From Tannerella sp. (lineage in GTDB: Bacteria; Bacteroidota; Bacteroidia; Bacteroidales; Tannerellaceae): a DNA stretch of 7,483 bases. The notes beneath the pieces are model-generated. The model searched no databases and was not told the origin of the DNA. It saw nothing but the letters and a program-made list of their open reading frames with translations. This document shows, in pieces, positions 1-7,000 of the stretch. Within the stretch, counting starts at the first letter, position 1; the number at the start of each line of letters is the position of its first letter. Location of the stretch: positions 1-7,483 of the forward strand of contig JAITHS010000059.1 in assembly GCA_031279875.1 (NCBI GenBank), in the 5' to 3' direction. The translations under genes were made by a program, and so were the position numbers.

Positions 1-3000
1 TCTTATCTATCAACATAATATCTGTTGCTTTGAGGTTGAATTTCAGGTTGCGGCGGGCTTTGAAGCGTATTAGCAGCAGGTCGGATGTGCCGGTGAGGGT
101 TTCGCGGTTGCCGCGGTTAACAAAGGTTGGGTATAGCGCTTTGTCGCCGTTGGTGTGTAAGCGGTCTTTGGTCAGGTTGTCCATCTCTTTGATATTCAGC
201 GTTTCGGTGCCGATGTATTCGTAATCGGCGGTAGAGTAGGGCAGTGCGAAACCGAAAGCGTTAACGGCGTTGAGGTCGGTTCCGGAGACGCGTATTTCGA
301 CCGTTTCGCCCGCTTTATAGACCTGTTTGGCGGCAGTCAGAGTGATGTTACCTTGTATCGTGTCGGGTCGTCGGAAACGGATACCGCCGTCAAGTGCTGT
401 TGCAACGGCTGATACGTCGTAGGCATCGATGAGGTTGTTGCGATTGAGGTCTCCGTTACCGATATAGCCGTCGAAATCGGCGTCGCCTTTACGCAGTCCC
501 ATATAATTAATGTATGACATCAGGTCATTGTCATCGATTTTACCGTCGTTGTTGATATCGCCGGCGAGCAAAGATTCCGAACCCGGAACCTTAAAGACGT
601 ACAATTCCCTGCCGGAGCCGAAATTGCCGACGCCTTCGGTAACAGTCATTTTGATATAGCGAGCCTGCGGATGGTCGGGAAAAGAAAACACTTTGGGTTC
701 ATTGTTGCGTTGCCACTCGAAAGCGCCCGCGTCTATCCATGTATTTTTGTCGAAACCGTAACTTACCGTGCCTTTGAGGATATTGCCGTTGCCTGCATTT
801 TCGCGCGGGATATAATGAAATTTATCGAGGTTAATAATTGATTTTAAGTCTATTACAAGATCAAAAGGAATAGCGTTAAGGTTATATCTCGTGTGCCATA
901 TTTCGCCTTCTTCAAAATCAAACAGCAACGACAGCGTCCGTCCCTGATTTTCGCAAGTCGTTTCGCCCGTAATACCCTGAACGGCAAACTCTAACGGGTT
1001 ATTTTTTGTTCGCGCCGCTATTTGCGTCCATTCCGAAACGCCGTTTTTGCCGACAGACCGGAGTTTAAAAGTATAATCGGTTTCAGGCGTCAGGTCTTCA
1101 AACAATAGCGCGGTGTCGCGTATAGTGGTGTAAATCATGCCGTTAAACTCTATTTCGTAATATTGAGCATCATCGACCGCTGTCCACGACGGCGTGAGGC
1201 GATATGCTTCGGCGTTTGCGTCTTTAACGGAAGCGTCTTTAACGGAAGCGTTGTCATGAGCAGAAACGTTTTTATTTGCGGTCATGCTGCCGATACCGCA
1301 GGCAGAAACGCCTGTGCAGCTGACAACAACTTCATTATCGGCAACATTCGTTTCACCGACTTTTATCATCAGCACAGGATTTTTAATAACGGCGACTTTT
1401 TCCGCATCGCTGCCGGAAGTCGAAAAGCGATTAATATTTGGTTGAGCGTCATAATAATACGCATCAGTCTGATTTTCATAATCTTGCAGCGACAAAGCCT
1501 TACGTAGCCGCACTTTTTTTCGCCCTGCGGTAGCCGTAACTTTCTTGGGAGCCGCCGATACGTTGATAAGGAACTCTGTAGATTTGTTTTTCACAAAACC
1601 GTCAAAATCTCCGACGGAAGGATGAACGGTAACTATCAGATTATTACGCACATCAAGGGCAGCCTCAATCAATGTCGTTACACCTTGACCACGACGGTAG
1701 GATTCCGTTTTACCGTCGTCGTCATATTCGGTAAACGAGCTCTGCAAGTGAGGATAAATCTCATAACAACGTCGATGAGCGTCTATTTCGGACACGGTAT
1801 TGTTCGGATTTGCAAGCGGTATTATTGCGCCGTTGCGAACAAATACGGGCAGTTTCCAAAACGGCGCATCAAAACTGTTAATCACGCATCCGCCTTGATA
1901 TTTATCTCCTGTAAAATAATCAATCCATTCTCCTTCGGGCAAATATATCCCATTGCGTATGTCATTACCTTTATCATCGGCTTTAAGAGCCTTATAAACA
2001 GGCGCAACGAGAAACCACGGGCCATACATAAACTGATACCGAGTAGCTTTTCCGAGAGTATATTCGGAACGTTCCGATAGAAACATCGGTCTTATCATCG
2101 GCAACCCGTCGGTCGCTTCCTTTGCAATGCTGTAAGTATAAGGCGTAAGCATTGATTTGAGTTTCAGATACGAGCGGTTGACAGACGCGGCAGGTTCGCC
2201 GAGCGCCTGCGGATATTTGGCGTTTTGCCCCCAGCCGTCCATGTTGAGTTGCAGCGGCGTAAACGTTTTCCACTGAAAATCACGCATATTGACTATCGGA
2301 TTTTTACCGCCGAAGATACCGTCCATGTCGGAAGTGATGTAAGGAATGCCCGACAGCCCGGCTCCGATGTATGTTGGGATATGAAAGCGGATGTATTCCC
2401 AAACGCCGCCTGTCTGGTCGCCTGTCCATACTGCCGCATATCGTTGAGTACCAGCCCATCCGTCGAGCGTGATGATAAACGGACGGGCGTCGGAGCCGTT
2501 TGCGGTTAAAATGTTTGCCGCGTCGCTGATGCCGTGCAGTCCGAAAGAATATCCTGCGCCGACCCATGCGACGTCGGTTTTAAGCACCCGCACACCTGCG
2601 TCGCGCACTTCCTTCACCAAATCGCGCTGCAACAGAGCCTCTACGCCTTCTTTGGGATGAAGGTCGGACTGCGTCCAAAGACCTATCTCAACGCCTTTGG
2701 AATGAGCATAATCGGTCAGCGAGCGGAGGTTGGCGATATTGCCGTCCAAAGTCGTCGTTTGACCGTATCCTGCGCCGTATCCGTCGTTTGGCAGCAGCCA
2801 TCCGAGCGGCATGTCGTTGTTGAGATAGCGGTCGATTACAGCCCGCGCCGAAAACATATAGTTATTGTTTTCTCCGTTAAGCGATTCTTTCACGCCGCCG
2901 TTGTCTTTTTGGCTCTCGCGGTAGAATTTCCCGTCTTCAAAGCGTACTCCGATAGTGTCTTCTTTCCAATAATCGCGGTTATAAGCGTTAAGATGCCCCT

Positions 3001-3772
3001 CATAGAAAGCAAATTTGGGCAGCAAGGCAGGCGCGCCGGTAAGTTGATAATAATCGTTCAACAACGCCGCAGCGCCATCGTTTACCATTATAAAAATATC
3101 AAGGTAATCGGTCTCGTGATATAGTTGAACGATGTTTTTGTCGCTTGCACAAAAATCATATTTTCCCTTCTTGAAAGTGTGCCACATCAGTCCGTAGCCT
3201 GCCGTTGACCAGTAAAATGGGCAAGGCGAAGCAACACCTCTGTCAGTCCAACTGTTCTGATTTTCAATTGCTATGACGGCACCCCGATGCGAGAACCGCC
3301 CGTTTTGAACTCCTCCGCCGTAGAAATATTCGTCTTCCGATGCCGTCAAAAATACCGACGTTCGTGCAGGGTCATACTCAACCGGATTCGACAGTTCTAT
3401 GACCGTTCGTTCGGTCTTTTTGTCGATAATTTTAAACAGAGAAGTCTTTTTATTTAAAATGACGGCAATTTTTTGCGAAGCGATAATAAATTCATCATCT
3501 TTTACCGATACCTTAATATCTTCGACCTGACGGCGAGCGTCATCATCAAGAATAACAGCCTCAGGCGACGCTTCGGGATTGCGCACGGCTCCTCCTTTTT
3601 TGTCGCAAAACAGACGAACGATGTTGTCGCCGTAAAAATCAAAAACAATTTTAGAGCCGTCGCTCAACTGTGCTTCGGCAACAGTACTGCTTACTGTTTT
3701 AACCCCAGCGACTTGCGCTGAAACGTTCATGTTTAGCATTAAAACAAGAATCAAGTATATTATATTCTTCAT
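1..3772 (-). CDS. Secreted GH31 glycoside hydrolase, probable Nag31-type alpha-N-acetylgalactosaminidase (3' end outside window)
   Basis: The frame is open from ATG at 3772 to the left edge, giving 1257 complete codons and no stop. The first 19 residues form a signal peptide (MKNIIYLILVLMLNMNVSA, cleavage before Q20) with no lipobox Cys. Domains in order are an N-terminal beta-sandwich (about 20-250), a GH31 TIM barrel (about 252-575), C-terminal beta domains (to about 840), a Fn3-like domain (854-923), an F5/8 type C-like domain (927-1060), a dockerin-like segment (1066-1130) and a cohesin-like domain (1140 onward). The expected nucleophile is D400 in LKTDVAWVGAGYSFG and the expected acid/base is D452 in WTGDQTGG. 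Known from the family: GH31 enzymes are retaining alpha-glycosidases. The motif set, including ITLDGWAGTQRYA and SDMDGIFGGKNP, resembles from memory the Nag31 O-glycanases, which release alpha-GalNAc from Ser/Thr. Inference: it degrades mucin-type O-glycans outside the cytoplasm. GH31 membership is near certain; the substrate is less so, and alpha-glucosidase or alpha-galactosidase activity remains possible. Confidence 0.93.
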   Translation of the reverse strand, partial: MKNIIYLILVLMLNMNVSAQVAGVKTVSSTVAEAQLSDGSKIVFDFYGDNIVRLFCDKKGGAVRNPEASPEAVILDDDARRQVEDIKVSVKDDEFIIASQKIAVILNKKTSLFKIIDKKTERTVIELSNPVEYDPARTSVFLTASEDEYFYGGGVQNGRFSHRGAVIAIENQNSWTDRGVASPCPFYWSTAGYGLMWHTFKKGKYDFCASDKNIVQLYHETDYLDIFIMVNDGAAALLNDYYQLTGAPALLPKFAFYEGHLNAYNRDYWKEDTIGVRFEDGKFYRESQKDNGGVKESLNGENNNYMFSARAVIDRYLNNDMPLGWLLPNDGYGAGYGQTTTLDGNIANLRSLTDYAHSKGVEIGLWTQSDLHPKEGVEALLQRDLVKEVRDAGVRVLKTDVAWVGAGYSFGLHGISDAANILTANGSDARPFIITLDGWAGTQRYAAVWTGDQTGGVWEYIRFHIPTYIGAGLSGIPYITSDMDGIFGGKNPIVNMRDFQWKTFTPLQLNMDGWGQNAKYPQALGEPAASVNRSYLKLKSMLTPYTYSIAKEATDGLPMIRPMFLSERSEYTLGKATRYQFMYGPWFLVAPVYKALKADDKGNDIRNGIYLPEGEWIDYFTGDKYQGGCVINSFDAPFWKLPVFVRNGAIIPLANPNNTVSEIDAHRRCYEIYPHLQSSFTEYDDDGKTESYRRGQGVTTLIEAALDVRNNLIVTVHPSVGDFDGFVKNKSTEFLINVSAAPKKVTATAGRKKVRLRKALSLQDYENQTDAYYYDAQPNINRFSTSGSDAEKVAVIKNPVLMIKVGETNVADNEVVVSCTGVSACGIGSMTANKNVSAHDNASVKDASVKDANAEAYRLTPSWTAVDDAQYYEIEFNGMIYTTIRDTALLFEDLTPETDYTFKLRSVGKNGVSEWTQIAARTKNNPLEFAVQGITGETTCENQGRTLSLLFDFEEGEIWHTRYNLNAIPFDLVIDLKSIINLDKFHYIPRENAGNGNILKGTVSYGFDKNTWIDAGAFEWQRNNEPKVFSFPDHPQARYIKMTVTEGVGNFGSGRELYVFKVPGSESLLAGDINNDGKIDDNDLMSYINYMGLRKGDADFDGYIGNGDLNRNNLIDAYDVSAVATALDGGIRFRRPDTIQGNITLTAAKQVYKAGETVEIRVSGTDLNAVNAFGFALPYSTADYEYIGTETLNIKEMDNLTKDRLHTNGDKALYPTFVNRGNRETLTGTSDLLLIRFKARRNLKFNLKATDIMLIDK
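2..355 (-). other. Cohesin-like beta-sandwich domain of the GH31 protein (cut by window edge)
   Basis: From about residue 1140 the chain reads NITLTAAKQVYKAGETVEIR, then VNAFGFALPYSTADYEYIGT, and later SDLLLIRFKARRNLKFNLKA. This order is typical of cohesins: an opening strand, a 'G..v.v.v' segment, 'f...l.Y....leyvg', and a late 'l..i.Fka' strand. The end lies outside the window, so completeness and what follows, such as a type IX sorting domain, cannot be judged. The assignment rests on pattern only. Confidence 0.65.
383..577 (-). other. Dockerin-like calcium-binding segment with three EF-hand-like loops
   Basis: Residues about 1066-1130 contain DINNDGKIDDND (1072-1083) and DLNRNNLIDAYD (1108-1119). 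Both have acidic or Asn residues at the calcium-coordinating positions, and each is followed by a short helix, as in type I dockerins. Between them, DADFDGYIGNGD (1097-1108) also fits a 12-residue EF-hand loop and shares its last Asp with the third loop. The segment is close in pattern to dockerin-like tails I recall from Bacteroidota glycosidases. Its role would be calcium-dependent pairing with a cohesin-like domain, possibly the one that follows in the same chain. Confidence 0.82.
593..994 (-). other. F5/8 type C (CBM32-like) domain of the GH31 protein
   Basis: Residues about 927-1060 have the discoidin/F5-8C layout. There is an early strand with LLFDFEEGEIWHT, a core strand FDLVIDLKSIINLDKFHYIPR, the central GTVSYGFDKNTWIDAGAF (equivalent to 'y.v..S.Dg..W...'), and a closing ARYIKMTVTEG strand. 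Domains of this family commonly bind galactose, GalNAc or related sugars. The ligand cannot be assigned here. Confidence 0.85.
1004..1213 (-). other. Fibronectin type III-like domain of the GH31 protein
   Basis: Residues about 854-923 read as a Fn3 fold: a strand with a Trp (LTPSWTAVDDAQYYEIEFNG), then the typical FEDLTPETDYTFKLRSVGKN segment, a close match to the Fn3 'L.P.T.Y.F.V.A' signature. Such domains usually act as spacers between catalytic and binding modules in secreted glycosidases. It follows directly after a short ASVKD-repeat linker. Confidence 0.85.
1218..1250 (-). repeat. 15-bp tandem repeat encoding an ASVKD linker
   Basis: The 15-base unit gcgtctttaacggaa occurs twice in perfect succession (1218-1232 and 1233-1247), followed by the first three bases of a third copy. 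On the coding strand this gives ASVKDASVKDA inside a polar linker just before the Fn3-like domain. Because the unit is a multiple of three, copy-number change would alter linker length without shifting the frame. Confidence 0.9.
2048..3019 (-). other. GH31 catalytic TIM-barrel domain
   Basis: This is the catalytic core of the leftward gene, residues about 252-575, beginning at LPKFAFYEGHLNAYNRDYW and ending near DGLPMIRPMFLSE. D400 (codon 2573-2575) lies in the KTD motif at the strand-4 position of the GH31 nucleophile. D452 (codon 2417-2419) lies in WTGD, the usual GH31 acid/base motif. The 52-residue spacing between them is normal for the family. No key catalytic residue appears to be missing, so the enzyme should be active. 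Domain borders are estimated by eye. Confidence 0.88.
3713..3772 (-). other. Signal peptide of the GH31 protein
   Basis: Residues 1-19 have one Lys at position 2, a hydrophobic stretch IIYLILVLML and a VSA|Q cleavage site for signal peptidase I. There is no Cys at the +1 position, so this is not a lipoprotein, unlike many surface glycan-degrading enzymes of Bacteroidota. The mature protein would start at Q20 and be periplasmic unless a C-terminal sorting signal outside the window exports it further. Confidence 0.9.
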
Positions 3773-3791
3773 AGTGATAAAAATTTGTCGG

Positions 3792-3824
3792 CAAAGGTAC
3801 TCTTTTTTTTGAAAATTTTAAAAA
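3792..3824 (-). promoter_or_regulatory. Bacteroidota-type promoter of the GH31 gene
   Basis: On the minus strand, TACCTTTG at 3799-3792 matches the -7 consensus TAnnTTTG exactly. A T-rich stretch (TTTTT, 3824-3820) sits 20 bp upstream in the -33 position but lacks the G of TTTG, so this half is weak. The implied leader is very short, roughly 10-15 bases before the ATG at 3772, A/T-rich and without a Shine-Dalgarno motif. Confidence 0.75.
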
Positions 3825-3826
3825 TA

Positions 3827-3858
3827 TTTTGATATTAAAAAAAAATATTGTATCTTTG
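3827..3858 (+). promoter_or_regulatory. Bacteroidota-type promoter of the rightward surface-protein gene
   Basis: TATCTTTG at 3851-3858 matches the -7 consensus TAnnTTTG exactly. TTTTG at 3827-3831 supplies the -33 TTTG element with a 19-bp spacer, as expected for the primary sigma factor of this phylum. Transcription should start a few bases downstream, giving an A/T-rich leader of about 25 bases before the ATG at 3891 with no Shine-Dalgarno motif. Confidence 0.85.
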
Positions 3859-3890
3859 CGGCGATTTTTTTCAGATAAATTTAAAAAAAC

Positions 3891-4007
3891 ATGTTTAGCA
3901 ATGAAAATGAAACGGTCGTTTCGTGTGAGAGCAAAACGACCCGTCCGATCAGGACAATTATGCTCGCAGCATGTCTGCTTGCCATTTATGGAACGCCTCT
4001 GTCGGCT
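3891..4007 (+). other. Signal peptide with long acidic N-terminal extension
   Basis: Residues 1-39 comprise an unusual extension MFSNENETVVSCESKTT with four Glu/Asp-type charges and only one Lys. A basic turn RPIR, the hydrophobic core TIMLAACLLAIYG and a cleavage site PLSA|Q follow. The C-terminal half is a convincing Sec signal; the front part is atypical. C33-equivalent lipobox placement is absent, so the protein is not a lipoprotein. Confidence 0.7.
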
Positions 4008-7000
4008 CAAACGCCCGGCGGAGTGAGTAGTAACGTTTATTCCACTGAGATTTGGCTCAAAGCCGACGAGGTACAATCCACCCTCCCCGGCAACGGCGCA
4101 AATATTACGACATGGAATGACAAATCGGGCAACAACCGAAACTTTGTGAGGCGCGGGTCGGAGGCTGTGCCGACGTTAAAAAGTCCGGGCGCCTACAACT
4201 ATCAGCCTTCGCTCTATTGGGACGGCACAAACGGCGACAGACTCAAGACGTTGCAGTATGACAATTTCCAGCCGAGCACAGGCCGGTCATACTATCTGTT
4301 TGCCGTCAGCAAGCCTACGAACCTGGATAACCGGCTTTATTCCACGACAATTATCAAATTCGTACCAAGCGACGGTTGGGGAACCGATTATGGCAATCCC
4401 GGTACCGGACTGTTCTGGACGGGACAAAACTCTAATGCCGCTTATGGAAACCAGCGAAGAGTGAGGGTCTCTTACGGAACATCAAGCAATACAAACGGTC
4501 AGCACAATACGGGTTCTGACGACAACAACGGATTTAATACTTCCGACATGAAAGAAGGCATTATTTCGTGGATTTCACCCAATAACGGCAGTACCGGTTC
4601 GGGCGATATAGCCTCCATACATCTGAATGGGCGAAAGAGTCCTTACTGGGATGGAAGCGGAAGCGCCAACGGCGGCGCCGACCGTCGCGGTCGCGGATCC
4701 AACTGGCAGTGGCATACCTCCAACTCGCGTGTGCAGCTGGGGCAGGGCGGAATAAATACTTTTTTTCCCTATTTCGGAGAAATCATGGAAGTCATCCTGC
4801 TTTCCAAAAACGGAAACAGTACGATAGACGGCGGCGACCTGCAAAAAATTCACTCCTACCTCGCCATAAAATACGGTTTTACACTGCATGACAATGCCGG
4901 AGATTATGTCAATTCGTCAGGAGTACCCGTATGGAACAGAACAGCCAACAATGGTTACAACAATATTATTTTCGGCATCGCACGCGACAATGCTATGGGA
5001 CTTTATCAGAAACAGTCAACGTCGATGACCGGTTCCACTTTTTCCGTATTCGTGGGAAACAGTCTGGCGTCGATCAACAAAAACAACACCACAGGAGAGC
5101 TGCTCAACGGCGAATACGTGATGTTCGGCTACGGCACTGCCGACCCTCTTGTCAGCACATACGTCCATCCCACCAACCAATCTTTTGTGAATGGTACTCT
5201 GACTGCTCCCACGGGAATTAACTACCGTTCGGGTCTGAAATGCAAGGCACAGCTGACAGGTACGGGCGCCATCACCGTAAAACTGACGGGCGGTATCACC
5301 CATGCCTACTGTCTTGTGTCGAAAAACACCTCTTTTACTCCGTCTGAAACGGCTATTTATCCCGTTAATCCCAACGGCGTGGTAACCATAGAACTGACTA
5401 ATGACTATAAATACATTGATTTTGCGGGTTATTATGATGGCGTCGGCAATGCGCCGGGAGGCATCACGTCCGGCCTGAAAATGTGGTTGCGTGCCGATGG
5501 CCCCCTGTCGATTGTCGGCGAGCAGTTAGCCATCACCAATCCCAAAGTAGCCAATTATCCCGATGCCAATAACGGAACGCTTACCGGTGTATCTTCATGG
5601 AAAGACATGGTACGCAATCATACATATTCTTATGCGGCAGCGGGAGGCACAAGTTCGACGTCCAACCACTACGAACCGGTTTACCAGCAGAACAACCCCA
5701 TGACCAACTACCATCCCGCCCTGCGTTTCTGGGGATCAACATCAGCTTCGGCCTATCTGAGCAACGGAAGTGGCGTCTGGACTTCCACCTTTCCGACAAA
5801 CAGAAAACATTCGGCATTCTTTGTTGTGAATAACGACTTTGGAGACAACGACTGGTTCAATATCATGATGTTTGCCCGAACTTACCCTGCCAGTGATCTG
5901 GCATCCGAAAGTTACAGGGGGCCGGGTTATGCCGTACACAAGTCCGGCAATAATGTTGTCGGACGGTTTCGTACCAACTGGGAAACAGGCGATAACAACA
6001 GTAGCGGCACCCAGCATTTGTATGACGCCGGCTCTACGGCCATACTGGGTTATCATATCTACAGTCAAGGCACGGCAAATAATTCTAAAATAGACGTCAA
6101 ATGGCGCTTTAACGGAAAAGAGGACACAAAAAACAATGTCATCCAGAATGGTACCTCCGGTTTGAACATTCCTTCCATGATCGGAACAGGATATGGTCAC
6201 GACCGCTCGGTACGCGGCGTTGTTTCGGAAGTCATCATGTACGACGATGCGTTAAGCTCCGCTTCCCTGCGGCAAATAGAATCCTATCTGGCTATTAAGT
6301 ACGGCATCACGCTGCGGCCGGATGATACGGCTACGAAGCGGTTCGACTACCTGTTCTCGAACGGCACTTCTTTCTGGAACGGACATTCCGGCACAGGATC
6401 ATGGGTAACGTATTACAACCGCATCGCTGCCGTTATCCGCGACGACGACGCTGCGCTCAACAATCGCCAGAGCCATTCGACCCAAACGGGCAGCCTTCTG
6501 CACATGGGCGTGGCAGGCGAAAAACTCGGAACTAATGCCAATCCGGGCGCTTTGGAAAATGACAAAGAAGCCATTGTGTGGGGCGATAACAACACAACAG
6601 GCGTGTACAACATTACTACGCCCGGCGGATGCGGCGATTTTAGCACTATGTTCAAGCGTATATGGATGGTAAATAAAGTAACGAAAGACGACCGGCCTGT
6701 CAAGATGCTCGTAGGGGCGCAGGATTACACCGGCCACAGGCTTGGCGCCGCCACAGGCATGAGTGAGCTGTATAATCTTCTGAAATCCGGTTACGATGTT
6801 TACATGATAGTAGCCGACGACCCTGCCAAACTCGTTCCCAACGGACAATACACCGCCGTAGTGCCGATGAGCTTTGTTGATGGCGAGCAACAGTGTACAT
6901 ACACCTTTTCCGACAATATTACCTACATCACTTTTGCCTGCAAACCCAACAACAAAGGCTGCGCCGGCGTAGTGGAGTTCAGCGGCGTAAAGACTTTCGA

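Larger units (their letters stand above)
3773..3890. other. Divergent intergenic region
   Basis: This 118-bp region separates the two start codons and is the only non-coding stretch in the window. It is very A/T-rich, with runs of eight T (3803-3810) and nine A (3837-3845). It carries one promoter in each direction, with -7 boxes 51 bp apart. No clear operator palindrome, riboswitch or terminator hairpin is visible. Confidence 0.85.

Noticed and set aside
1163..3124. Plus-strand open frames of 63-196 codons opposite the GH31 gene (for example 1622-2080 and 2534-3124)
   Set aside because: They lie antisense to a continuous reading frame with clear GH31, Fn3 and F5/8C motifs, have no recognisable domains and no promoter or start context of their own.
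3803..3845. T8 and A9 runs in the intergenic region as a terminator
   Set aside because: Both genes begin here and run outward, and no G/C-rich hairpin precedes either run.
3829..4026. Plus-strand frame that includes MKMKRSFRVRAKRPVR as a separate small gene
   Set aside because: It ends at 4026 inside the long gene and has no hydrophobic core of its own. It is kept only as a possible frameshift signal in the findings.
3699..4076. Minus-strand frame of 125 codons spanning the intergenic region
   Set aside because: It overlaps both true gene starts in other frames and crosses both promoters; its sequence is low-complexity, from A/T-rich DNA.
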